Assembly: GCA_935421135.1 (NCBI GenBank)
Contig: OW285187.1
Location: 21,762,429 to 21,826,428, forward strand
Direction of reading: 5' to 3'
From: Bugulina stolonifera
Lineage: Eukaryota > Bryozoa > Gymnolaemata > Cheilostomatida > Bugulidae
DNA length: 64,000 nucleotides
Position numbers and translations under genes: made by a program. Each line of letters starts with the position of its first letter. Position 1 is the first letter of the stretch. Below are positions 38,901-51,588 of this stretch, in pieces. The notes beneath the pieces are model-generated. The model did no database searches and had not been told where the DNA came from. It saw only the letters and a program-made list of their open reading frames with translations.

Positions 38901-41900
38901 CTCCTCCCTATCTAGACTACCGTCCCCTTGACCACCGGGTGTAGAACCATAGTCTATGTACGTTGTATTCATATCAGCCAATGAGGATGCACTATCTGAC
39001 CCACCATCACTAACAACACTACAAAGACGAATGTACATGTACATTAGGTGGCATTACCAATCTATCACCTTTTATTTGATTCACGTTCAAGTAACAGGTC
39101 ATGAAATGACTCCGATACACAATACCACAACAACAATGGTAGTGTAGTTAGAACAGAATCATGAATGATGAGGGCTTACACTATAATACCACTGTATAAC
39201 ATGGTATACACATGGTATGTTAGCACGTATCATAGCAGGAATAAACAGACATACCAGTTAGGTAGTTGACTAGAGTTTGGATCTACACTGAGTTTGCTTA
39301 GGACGGGTAGGTTGACGTGTTGAGGCATGGCTGCCTCTATTAGAGCCTTCACGTCGTCAGCAGTTGTGAGGTCATACGGCGTCTGGCACTCCTGGTTCTT
39401 CATGGTAGGATCAGCACCATGATTCAGCTAAATAACCCAAGCAGTAAATGTTGACAATGTAACAATGGACAATAAAGTGTCATTCGTCACATGAGTTTGG
39501 AGTTACCCCTCCTCAGTTATAGATTCATAGTGGAGATAACTTACTATGTTCCAGTGCATACTAGTAATACTGCAATTACATGTGTCACAATATATAGTAA
39601 CAGTCGTGAAACATTCTAAATACATTTTTCCTACATCTGAACCTTCTGAAACATAACATTATGGAAGGTGAAGTTCTCCATCACACCAAACAATGTGATA
39701 ACACATAGGCATTGAGTAGAACTTTCCTTCCAGTCCCAAGTACACTACAAGGTAGTAACTCTCCCACCAAATATACCAATGCATATGTACATGTATATCC
39801 ATACTCACCAGCAGTGCACACAGTTGAGTACGTCCTTTCTGTGCTGCTTCATGTAGAGGAGTAAATCCCCATTTGTCCACAGCATTCACACAAGTACTGT
39901 ACTTTATTAGAAGAGCAGCTATATCTACATGCTAAACAACAAATCAAGACATATTAAATCGCTGCTCGACATGAAATACCCATGCGACTCTGACATCCGT
40001 AAAACAATAATAAATATACTAGTGACCATTATGTCCACTCACCCCGTATGACGATGCGTTGTGCATGGGTATGAGCCCTCCCTTGTCTTGAGCATTTACA
40101 TCTGCACCATTTTGTAAAAGAAATTCTGCCACTTCAACATTGTTGTAGCCAGCAGCCAGATGGAGGGGTGTGGAGTTACGACCCTACAATGTGTTACAGT
40201 ATATACATACATGTACATCCAGTATGTCGCCCACAGCCATAGACCAGTCCTAAGTGGCGCAAGTCTATGCTGTCATCAGGCCATACTGATGTGTTTGTAG
40301 CTAGCCAACTCTGTTACATCATACAAATGGACTGTGTTCAGTTCATGAAGTCATTACTACTAGTAAAGTAGAGTATTATTATGGTAAGAGAGGGTTGCTG
40401 GGAGTGGCAGCAGTCAGCTGATCTCACTAGGACAGATGTACTTAGTGGACTGAGCAGGTAGTAGACAGCATGTAGTCAGTATACTGGCCAAGTATGCTTA
40501 TGGATAGTATAATATACATGTACTTGTATGTTTACAAGACGTATAGTACATGATATAATGATAATATCAGATTATAGAGTATATGCTAGACAACAACTAA
40601 CCTGAGTGTCCCTGCAGTTGATATTCTGAAAATTTGCCAGTTTCTGCACCCTCAAAAGCTCCCCTTTCTTGGCAGCTTCAAGGAGTGCAGCATCACCTCT
40701 CAGGAGGTCAGCTGTGTCCACATCCCCTACCTTCACCAGGTCTAGGGGATCGTGACCATCTCTATTGCGTCTCTGGGGGTCAGCCCCATGCTGCAGAACA
40801 ATCACACTCGATGCAAAAACATGGATAGCAGCGTATCAGAGAAGAAACTATGCAACCGCAATAAAGTGCAAAATGTCAGAGTAATATGGTAGCTTCACTT
40901 CTCTTCATGTCATATTTTCACCTGCAAAGTTTGCAAGTTACCTTTAGTAGCAGTTTGCAGATCTCGTATTTTCCTTTGGCCGCTGCTTCGTGCAGAGGAG
41001 TGAACTTCCACAAGTCAGCGACGTTCACACAAGCTCCGTGTTCCAGCAGCAACTCTGTTACTTCAAAGTGTCCATAACTGCATGCATTGTGTAGTGGTAC
41101 CAAGCCCCTGCGACACAAGAGAACAGTATCAACACTCTCCCAGCTACTCTACATTTAACATGTATTATAAAAACTTGGATTCGGAAGAATGAAGAAACGC
41201 CATCTCCTGAAGGCATAATTCAGAGTAGATGGACGGGTGTTAAGGAGAAGACAGCCTACCCTTTATCTTTAGCATGAACATCTGCACCATTTTCCAGCAA
41301 GTGTTTGACCACAGCTAGTCTGTTGTATCCAGCAGCAAAGTGTAAGGGAGTAGAGTGTCGTCCATCCAGATCTCTACAGTTGACAGCTCCTGTATGCATA
41401 GTCACCAGTTTCTGTAACAGAGATCATAGGTGTGTAAGATAAATCCAGACATTGTATCTACACAAGCAGTAGGACTGGGTACATTGTATCTACACAAGCA
41501 GTAGGACTGGGTACATTGTATCTACACAAGCAGTAGGACTGGGTACATTGTATCTACACAAGCAGTAGGACTGGGTACATTGTATCTACACAAGCAGTAG
41601 GACTGGGTACATTGTATCTACACAAGCAGTAGGACTGGGTATGATTATTACACCATTACTAGAGAACATTGCATCATCAAATGGGCAGAAATCAGTGACT
41701 AAGGAGACATAATATGACTGTGACTAGTGCAAGAACCAACCAGTCAGACCATCAGCTCCAATGTACATGATGTATATTATAGTCATATTATACGACAACC
41801 GTCAAGAGTTGTGACTGTGTGCATGTCTGGTATGTACAAAACACTGAATGACATGAAATCGGACAACTGCACACATTGGCAGCTGTAGAGTGTAGGGTAT

Positions 41901-44900
41901 GATATGTATGCCTGTCTCATTATGGGATAAACCACTAATTTAGAAAATAATTTTGGCAAGTAATTTTCATTCCAACACATTTTGCACACTGACAACTTCT
42001 ATTATTAGACAGCAACACGAAAACAACTGCATCACTGCACTGAGGTTGACACTGTTTGTATCACTTGGTTCATCTACATTCTACATGTTATAATGCTGAA
42101 CTAATCAGTGTCACTATTGGACCTTCACCCTGTGAATCAGAAGAGGAATAGAGGTCTGTCTGTGACAGCTACACCGTGGAGATTTGACTTTAGCTGAATA
42201 TCTGATTTTTTCATAACCACAACTATATTTTTCATAAATTCAATCACTGTGCTGCTCACAGAAATGATCTGTTTTACAATAAGCAGAGATTCACTCCGTG
42301 GAACACTACAGACACCGTGCTAGACTAAATAGAACACCAGCTTCTTAGAGCAAACTAGATGTCTCTAATACGAGACACAGAAAAGATAATTAGCTTAGTT
42401 TAATTGGAATACATTGCAGTCTGTGCAAATATCAACCTATATTTTACGTTAGCGTCTCATACGCTGCGCCAGACAGTGGTACTACAGCTATAAAACACTC
42501 GTACACGCACACCATCACCACACCAGCAAATCCAGGTCTGTATATACAGAGAACATATACCTTGACTAAGTCAAGATCGCCTGTTTTGGCGGCCTCCAGA
42601 AGCTGGATGTCAACATCTGTACCACCAGTGAGTGGACCTTCTCGTAGAAACTCCTGGACAGGTTCGGTGGCGAGCTGAGCTGCTGTGTACCCTTGTAGAG
42701 ACACTATACTAATATCTGTAAATGGATATTACACAGTTATAACACATCTCACACGTGCTCTTGGTTAAAATCATATGCATCAATCATTGCTTTAAACCAA
42801 ATAGGGAGGAAACCAATGTTAATGCATAAATTTTAATACAATTCAGCAAAAATTGAAATCACAAAATAATGAAAAGGAGAAATAGATGGATGTGAATAAT
42901 CCACATCTGTGTGTACAAGTGATAGCTGTGTTATAGAAGCAAGCTAGTAGAGGATAGATGAAGCCTACCCTACATTAGTGATAATATACGTGTACATATA
43001 GCCTCACACCTGGTATACATACAGACACCCACCTATATTATATGCCATAAGGAGCTTGCAGGCCTGGACATTGCCTTGTTGAGCAGCTCTATGTAGTGCA
43101 GTTTGACCGAGATTATCCAGAGCATTGACTTTAGCACCTTTCTCCAGGAGTAGCTCCATCAGGTCATAGTTACTCTTGTCTGTAGCCAGATGGAGGGCTG
43201 TGAGGAAACTACAGCACATACACATTATACATGTATATAGTAGTATATACATGATAGTGTCATTAGAGTGGTGAATGTACACTGTACAGGGGTTGAAGTA
43301 CACAACATTAATAACACAGCATAATACATGTAAGTGCTGTTAATCCCTGAGTGAATAGAACATAGAGTACTACTGGTGAGTAGAGTTTAGTAGGATGTAG
43401 AAAGAGTTGAATCACTTCCACTACCAGAGCTACTGACTGACTGGGGTGAGAGGATGTTAGATTGCTAAACCACTAATAAGGAGTAATGACTTCCAATGTG
43501 AGAGGAGTCTTCAGTCACACTATTAACAAGACATAAGAGTGCCTAAGGTAGTCATGTTAACTGGCAGTAAATAGACATAGTCGATACATGAGTGAGTACA
43601 CTGAGTGATAGTCCACTAGTGACAACTAATGTGAATGTGCACTATGCTTGTATAGTCAATAGCCGCCACTTTTGATACAAAAAGTCATTCTGTATCAAAG
43701 TGTATTACATTACATCGGGTACATATTCCTATATACAATGATGGTACGCCTTGCTTACTTATCATACACAGGTATCAGTTGTGTAATTGATAGAATACTA
43801 CACCAGCCATTTACAAGGTATACATTACAATAATACAGTTACACTTATATACTGTACCTAAAGCGATACATGTATGTATAAACACAGTATTATATTCCAT
43901 GTACATTATATTTAGATTTTGGTGGAGGAATAATAAGATACAATGGCAGAATAAACTCCATGTAATGACTGCACACAAGTGCCTGCAACCTGCATCATAT
44001 GAACATTTATTCCCAGCAGTCAGTGGCTCTCAAAACAATAATAATATACAAATTGCAAGTCAAACAGCAGCTTGAGATCCAACACACATCACAGTACATT
44101 ACGCAGAGTATGTAAGCCTATAGGTAAATCACACCTGGCAACTGTACAACACCTATCTTCTAGATGTAAATACAACACCTTGTTATCTGCATGTAAGTAC
44201 TACACCTTGTCATCTACATGTAAGTACAATATTCACTCACTCTTTATTTTTTTCATTGATTAGTGTTTGTCCCTTCCTGATGAGAAGCTCCGAAACTTGT
44301 TTCTTCTTTGGAAAAGGAGAGCACACTGCACAATGCTACAAGAAATACACATAATATATGTAGCCTGGTTTGTGTCATAACAATTCCACCATGTAACCAG
44401 GTTTGAAGTACCTCATAATCCAAGCACCAATTTCACACAGCCTTCCACTTTTTCTGTAAATTTCTACATTCAGTTTTAAATGTAATAAGTAAGAGGCTAT
44501 GTCCATATCACATGTGCCCAGGTTCCATTACCAGAGGAAGCTTGTGCATTCTGCTGATATTTGCATACATGAATATATAATTCACCCACACTGACTAATA
44601 AATATGTTAATTAATATTTTAATTAATAATATCAGTCTGTTGTCGTCTGATACCAAGGCCAACTCACCAACGCAGTGTCTCCAGTGAAAGGATGTTTAAA
44701 GCTGATGAGACTGGAGTTATCTCCACTTATACTTCTCTTTAGTTTTTGAGTGTCGGCCTGCCTAGCTGCCTCCAGCACCTGGTGACCTTTGTACTCGTAG
44801 TGGAGCCTCTCCTGTAGGTCCCTCTGTGCCACGTCTACTGCTGCCTTGCTGTGGCAGTTGGGAAGGGTTGGGTCAGCACCGTGAGCCAGTAACAAAGAAC

Positions 44901-47739
44901 AGACCTGCAACATTACAGTGTCTACTGTCACACACAGCAGGTCAGTTCTATTGGTATAATCTAGGTAACAATCAATATTACTAAACTACTGACCTTGACA
45001 CAGTCATATTTCAATGTAGTCTGGAGCAGCTTCTCAGTCAGGCGATCGTAATAAGCTGCACCATGATTGGGAAATTACACACAATGTCATGCACATTTCC
45101 CAATAATGTCTTGGGTAGGTACGATTAATAATTCCAATATTAAGCATGAGTATTACTCGCATTTAGTAGTATATAAGAATGCAAAACATGCACTGTGTAT
45201 AGACTATATAATATCGTACCTCAACTCTGTACTTGGAAGCTGCCTCATGTAATGGTGTAAACTGCCACAGGTCCATAGTGTTAACATTAGCACCTGCCTT
45301 GAGTAGCATCTCTGTTACCTCAAAGTGTCCGTATGAACAGGCGTTGTGTAGGGGCACGAGACCTCTACAAACGTACGTGAAGCAAAGTATAATAGCAATG
45401 CTATGCGCTAGTACACAGACATCACCAGGATGTAGTGTAGATCTACGCTTATACTCTCTAGCCTAGTCTGATAATACTCAACAATAATCCAGTAGTGCTG
45501 TAATATTATTTTCTGAAGTCTTCGCACATGTGCCTACTATTAATAATTATACAATGTATTTGGTCCTATTACTAATCAAAAATGACCTGGTAATGGTTTC
45601 AAAACATGTGCTCAGTGATGGAGTAGAATACCTAGACAGTACTGGGTCTACCAGCATTATATGCACAACAGGTAAAATATAATAACATATTACCTTGTGA
45701 TAAATGTAAAGATGTAAGCGTATAAGCTCAATGAGACGACAATTATAATGTAAAGTATCTTCACATCAAAATATTTATCAACATTTGTTTATTCTACTGT
45801 CATCAAGTGACTGTGTCATACATTCAAACAGTGTTAACTAATCAAATGGTGACATTAAACAGCTTATAGGGGATGAGACACATTCCACTAAACCACCATA
45901 TTGATGTAATAACACTGCACATCAACATTACTGTATGCATAGATACTCTGTGATGCAAGATTACACAATACACATACATACCCCTTATCCTTAGCGTGCA
46001 CATCTGCTCCATGCTGCAGGAGAAGCTGTACAATCCTAGTGCGGTTGTACCCAGCAGCCAAGTGTAAGGGCGTCGACTTCCTGCCATCAGAGGCATGACA
46101 GTTGACGTTCAGTGGAGTAAGAAGAGACATGAGCTTCTCCTCATTGCCACTTCTGGCAGCTTCTAACAACTCGTCCTTTTTATACTCTCCTGCATATCAG
46201 TGATATCATGATCATGTATAATCACCCAATTAGAGGAATAATTCATGGAGGATGGCTTCTCCTCTTGCTTAGTGCACTACCCAGTAGTAAAGCCCTAGGC
46301 CCTCATGCAGTTAGGTATAACAAGAAACAACACTGGGTGTGGAACCCGATGTTTCAACTGCTGGGCATTAACGAGATCAGTGCTGACTTCATAAATCATA
46401 AGCGATACCGAAAGAGTAGTTATATTTTAGCTATTTTAGAAACATAGTAAATTTACATAATAGATCTAAAGTATTATAAAGTTGTGATCTATGAATGAAT
46501 GGAAACTCTACTTCGTACAAACCTGATAATACCAGTTTAGCAGACGCATCAGCTAAATCCAATGGTGTCTTTCCGTCTGCATTTTTCACCAGTGGATCTG
46601 CATTGTGTTGCAGTAAAACTGCAAATTTAATATTAAAAATAAAACGCATACATCAACTGTATTTCATAAGATTATGAAACCATGATAAAATTGGCTGATA
46701 GGCTATAATATGTCGGCATGCATGAATCAACATTTCCAGTCTGTTTTAGGCCCATCTACCATGCAGCATGTAGGCTACCCTGTATAGTAAGTAAATATTT
46801 ATTCGAAATCCTTATTATGCAATAATAAGTAAGAATAAAAATTACCCAAGCAAACATCAATTTTGCCTTTGATTGCAGCTTCATGTAAAGGAGTATAATT
46901 CCAGTTATCTCTTGAGTTGGCATCTGCACCTTGAGACAGTAAGAGGTGAACAACCTCGGCATGCCCAAATGAGCATGCGTTGTGTAGTGGTATTAGTCCA
47001 CCATCATCGCGGGCATGAACATCAGCGCCACATTCGACCAAATGATCCACTACATCTTTACGACCAAAACCTAACAAGAATTGAATAAATTGGTCACCCC
47101 GAAATGTAACTACTAGATAAACAACCAACTAGGCCAATTTGAAACAAATAAAAATAGATCAACTTCAATTTTTAATGAAACGTCTTGCAAATATTTAATA
47201 ATTTTGCTTCATGAAATACCGTTTGCACCTTGTTTTAGTCCATGTCAATATTTATTTGGGCTGTCCATGTTGCCACTTTAATCTAATAATTGCGTCGTAT
47301 CAAATTATATTATAATTGATAATATAATTATATTATATATTTATATTAATTATTTTATATTATTAATTATTTACAAAATGGAAATCAAAGATAACAGTAG
47401 TCGTCGTTTATATTCCATTGATACATTTAGGCCTATACTACATGTATATAACAACTATAATTAATTATCTTATGAATGATAAAGATTTTATATACAATTA
47501 CATTATCCTATGAATTTGGATTTTCATTTTGATTTCTTTGGGCTAACCTTACCAGCAGCAAAGTGAAGAGGTGTGGATTTACGACCAGCGGTGTCTCTGG
47601 AATTAACGTTTATATTATTCACTAAAGTCTTCACTTTGGATAAGTCACCACTGCGACATGATTCAAACAATTCTCTGCCAGAATCAGAATTTTGTGGAAA
47701 ACTGTCCACAACAGCTGACCTCCGAGTTCCAGTCGCCAT
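35940..47739 (-). CDS. TNKS: Tankyrase (ankyrin-SAM-PARP poly-ADP-ribose polymerase), complete
   Basis: Exons from the 5' end, high to low: 47739-47553, 47070-46846, 46618-46523, 46189-45982, 45364-45220, 44904-44668, 44335-44241, 43208-43033, 42715-42561, 41411-41260, 41107-40942, 40790-40602, 40183-40043, 39931-39809, 39427-39255, 39018-38853, 38420-38234, 37643-37465, 37171-36988, 36747-36639, 36471-36315, 36035-35940. Joined, they give 1181 aa plus stop, close to human TNKS2. There is no His-Pro-Ser-rich N-terminus, as in TNKS2. Five ankyrin clusters: 1, 2, 4 and 5 carry W-x-[FY]-TPLHEAA; cluster 3 has the degenerate [10 protein letters not shown]. An acidic linker, SAM (about 868-932) and PARP follow. 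The catalytic triad is intact: His in FFHGSPF (about 1035), Tyr in GIYFAE (about 1064), Glu in YPEYLI (about 1154); the zinc Cys/His cluster ([12 protein letters not shown]) is present. Tankyrase modifies Axin and other Arg-to-Gly peptide-motif proteins. The start is the first ATG before [11 protein letters not shown]. Confidence 0.96.
38619..38634. repeat. Poly-C run in a tankyrase intron
   Basis: A run of about 14 C lies in the intron between exons 16 and 17 of the minus-strand tankyrase gene (poly-G on the coding strand). It is a simple repeat and its length is probably unreliable. Confidence 0.8.
41449..41640. repeat. Six perfect copies of a 32-bp minisatellite in a tankyrase intron
   Basis: The unit begins ACATTGTATCTACACAAGC and ends AGTAGGACTGGGT. 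Six identical copies occupy exactly 192 bp just upstream (in gene order) of the exon that opens ankyrin cluster 4 (41411-41260). No copy differs from the others as far as I can read, implying very recent expansion. Confidence 0.95.
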
Positions 47740-48894
47740 TCTTTACTTGGCGGAGGTGTGTCGTGATCTAACGCGCACCTCGAGAACAAAAAATATGTCA
47801 CATGACAGAACAACCATGTTATAGCCGAATATGCAACCGGCGCATACTAATAACATTCTGTCGCTAACAGACGAAAATAGTGATTGGAAGTCGGTCTAAA
47901 TGATGACAGTCAATAATTGGTTGAGGCTTTGTTTACAATTTGTAGATCAGCCAATTAAACAAGATTTTCATTTTGGCGGGAAATATTACTTGTAGTGTAC
48001 TCAAATATTACATATAATGCGAGTAATAGCAAAGTTTCTATAGACTATAGACTATAGTTTCTATAAACTTTGGTAATAGTATAGTTGTAGAAAATTGAAT
48101 TAAATAAAATGCATAATAATTGGTATAAAATATAAAACTTGTTGATAGTTATTTGACAACTACACTAACTACTCATTATTATTTATTAACTGTGGTAGAA
48201 TTTAGTTATTAAATTATATTATATTATTTTATTTATTTCAACAATTGAATTTCCAATTTCAGAATTTGAATTTGAACTGAATACTACAACTATTATATTA
48301 TTAATTATCAAAGTGGGCATAACACCAGGCAACATCCCAATACTTTTGTGCCATACATTCGCTCAAAATCTTTTTATTATTCATTCTGGCCGAAAACTAT
48401 CCGTGATGTGAGAGGAGATTAAATTAAAGAGCTGACAACAGTGTTAAGCAGATAGGTGTATAGATTGAAAAAATAAAAAAAAAATATATATATATACACA
48501 TTCATGCATAAATAATAACAAAAAAGCAAAACAAACATTACCTAAGCACAGTATTATCGTGTTCCACACTTTTACCTCATTCGAGGGTCTCAGTGGAAAA
48601 TTATTAAAAAAAAAAAAAAAAAATTATTTTATATTATTGATAATAATAATTAATAAATTATTATTATTATTAATTAGAATTAATAATAATAAATATAATA
48701 GGCATAGTTTTAAATTTAAAAATATTATTAATTATATTATATAATTAAAATTTAATATTAATTATTTATACGAATATTTTTTATTATATTAATATTAGTT
48801 ATGAATATATGTTCATATCGATATTTATATTTGATGTAAATATTACATCTAAAATAAATCAACAGTGCATCCAAGGTTTTTGGCTGCATCAAAT

Positions 48895-49330
48895 ATTCGT
48901 TGTACTCCTTGGTTGTATGAAGCACCAGAGATATGGGGATACCCTTTGGGACCCTTCAGGTAACGCAACCTGTGAATCAAAAGAGCATCTCAGCCATGTG
49001 CAGTCTCAGGCCGTGAAATTCATTAAGAATGTGAAGGGAAGGTGGGGAGTCACAGAAGCTCGAACGCTACTGGACCTAAAACCATTGAAGGAAAGACGGA
49101 AATCGCACAGGCTGGCCCTCCTGAGGAGAATACTCTCAGACGAAACAAGACAACAGACCCTCGCTTTGGCTTATAATGAGCTGACTAATGATAGGAACTA
49201 GACCACTATGGTAACCCGAGCAGCACAGAGAGGAAAACCAACATTTATTTATGCCAAGTCAGACCTTCTAAAATAAAAGCTTTCTCCCTCGAACTGTGGG
49301 GGATCTGAGACTAGGGCCAATGAACACTCA
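48895..49330 (+). mobile_element. LINE (non-LTR retrotransposon) reverse-transcriptase C-terminal remnant
   Basis: The translation contains LWDPSGNATCESKEHLSHVQ, then RTLLDLKPLKERRKSHRLALL, and after a stop the piece SFLPRTVGDLRLGP in a shifted frame. This order (WDP, then VQ, then L-x-x-L-x-x-RR-x-x-RL, then SFFPRT) is characteristic of the end of ORF2 in CR1/Jockey/RTE-like LINEs. It is 5'-truncated, contains stops and a frameshift, and lies in A/T-rich spacer: a dead copy. The exact clade is not assigned. Confidence 0.75.
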
Positions 49331-49964
49331 ACAATAAACAGCGATCGCTGTGACTGTGACCCACTTACTGACAAACCCCCTGACTGAAAAGGCACTCCCC
49401 CCCCCCCCCGTTTGCGCCGTTAGGCGACTTTGAGTGTACTATCATCCACGAGGTGAGTTATATAATATTATATATTATAAAATATTACAAGTACATTATA
49501 ATATATAATATTATAATATGGAATACAATTATGTTATTATATATTGTTATATTATAATTCGATAACTTATAATATTGCTAATAAAAAGTAATAATTACAA
49601 CTTACAATAAATAATTGCAATTTATTTCATATGATTTAATTTATAAAATATAATTTTAATATATTATTATTATGATAATATAATAAAATATTCTATTGAT
49701 CAGTTATTTATATCAATTATTATTATAATTATTATATTATTGTAATGATTATATTAATTTTCTAAAATAATTATTACTTTTCTTTTGTTAATCTTAATTT
49801 TGGTACCTTGTCTAACTCCCATTTTCGACTTTGTTATATTAATATATATTAAATTAGTTAATTTTAAATCAACTAAACTAAAACTGAACTCTTTGTTTAT
49901 CTTCATAACCACTAAATAAATATAAATTAATAGTAATTATAGTATTATAATGTTAAAATATATG

Positions 49965-50300
49965 GCCTAGACTCTAGAGGTTAAGGTGCTTGCCTCTAGT
50001 TCAGACAGCCTTGGTTCGATTCCCTAGCGGTGACAAGCTTTTCAGGCTTAGGCTGACCACACAGTCCCTGTGGATCAATACTTATAATAATGAATGTCCC
50101 CTGTGTGCATATCGTTTGGGTGCAGGATAAAGATCCAACTCTGCCCTCTTTGAAGCAAAAGCAGCCATATCACGGTGGGGCTGGTGAAATTGGCAGCATC
50201 AACTGCACTGTTGGTTCTGGCCTTGTAGGACAATGCTTCACAATGCTGGGTGTATAACAGGCAGGGACTGAAGAGTGGTGGTGAGATAGTGGTAAGCTCA
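49965..50300 (+). mobile_element. tRNA-headed SINE-like element
   Basis: TGGCCTAGACTCTAGAGGTTAAGG (A-box region) and B box GGTTCGATTCC (50013-50023) are followed by a body of about 270 bp (GCTTTTCAGGCTTAGGCTG onward). The head resembles that of the 6.1-kb SINE, but the body differs. The right boundary is uncertain and no target-site duplication was found. Confidence 0.5.
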
Positions 50301-51588
50301 TGCGCCACTATTGACTATTAATAAGATGTACCTAAACTGTGGTATATAAAATACCACCGACATACTCGGTGATGAGCGTCTGCCATTTTTATAATTATAT
50401 TAATATTGTTACAAATAATATTATCATGAAAATGTCAATGTATTATATATTATTATATTATATTATGTAATGTAATAATGAGCCAGGCTTTACTGAACAC
50501 CACTCATGACATACCTAAATGACGAGGGAACATCAGTTTTGCATCCTTTTAGGGCAGTAGTGAAGAAATTTGGGTAACCTTAATTCCTTGTTTGTGGTAG
50601 AGAATTGTTCTACTGGAAGTTAACATGAGGCCATAGTGGGCCTGTAGCAAAAGATTACATTGGTCAAACTTTTATTTCGGTTTTCAATTTGTTTTAAAAT
50701 ACCCAACATGGCGCACAGTATTCCCCCAGTGACGCAATTCTCTCAATCAATGGCTCCGGTTTTTGATTAGGGTTTGGGCTAAGAGCGGTCAGCCAGTAAA
50801 ATATAAGAGAAGACAACTTCTGCTTCAGCTTTCGATGAAGAGTAATACTGTAATGGTGATCTCATATTTCTCCACTTCTGCCCGTAACTTTTAGCATCAG
50901 CATCACAATCACACATCTATAAGCCACAGGGTTGGGCATCTAGCATAAAACAGCCTCTATGACTATGCTCTTGAATCGGCACAGCATACGAGACTGTCGG
51001 TCTTCAACTCAAGTTTATGTAATGTCCGGTTGCATCAGCTACCCACCGAAGCAAATTTTGTTAAAACTTCTAGCATGCATTGTGTTACTGAAGCCTACTA
51101 AAGCATGGACAGTTAGCTGCATAATTACATCAAACCACATCATAGTTGTTATGGAGTTATAACTCTTCCCATTTAAGTGATTAGCACTTCATTTGCCTGA
51201 CAAAGTAAAGTATAATTATAGAGCAGTGCAACCTGCTATATAATTGGTCAGCTTTTCGGTAACCAATTTGAGAAGGTCACAAATATCCTGAATTACTGAA
51301 TATTAAATTCTGGTGGTTTGACACAACGAAAAAGAAATAGCTTGGGATTTTAGTAACATGGTGGAATTCTAAACTTGAGATAATGGGAGTCCCCAGGCCT
51401 AATAATGTGGGACATAAAGTTAACCAGCAAAATATAATCCGTTCTCATTTTAACTCAATTCGATGTCATCCAATTTCTGTGATGTCATAAGGTGGGAATG
51501 AGATTGTGTAAAATATTCACCATTATAATGTACCATCATGTGTTTTAAATCCAATAATGATATGGTTTTATTCAACCAGTGAAGCTCA

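Larger units (their letters stand above)
47740..51588. other. Divergent spacer between tankyrase and GINS4
   Basis: Both genes are transcribed outward from here, so both promoters should lie within it. The first 250 bases upstream of the tankyrase ATG are less A/T-rich (CGCGCACCTCGAG at about 47771). The middle (about 48450-48800 and 49450-49930) is extremely A/T-rich and simple. A LINE tail and a SINE lie at 48.9-50.3 kb. No other gene is seen. Confidence 0.55.

Noticed and set aside
48559..48744. Lys/Asn/Ile-only frame in A/T-rich spacer
   Set aside because: It is a low-complexity product of AAT/TTA repeats.
6090..50023. tRNA genes at about 6.1, 7.2 and 50.0 kb
   Set aside because: The A and B boxes are present, but the acceptor stems do not pair properly and SINE bodies follow, one with an 18-bp target duplication.
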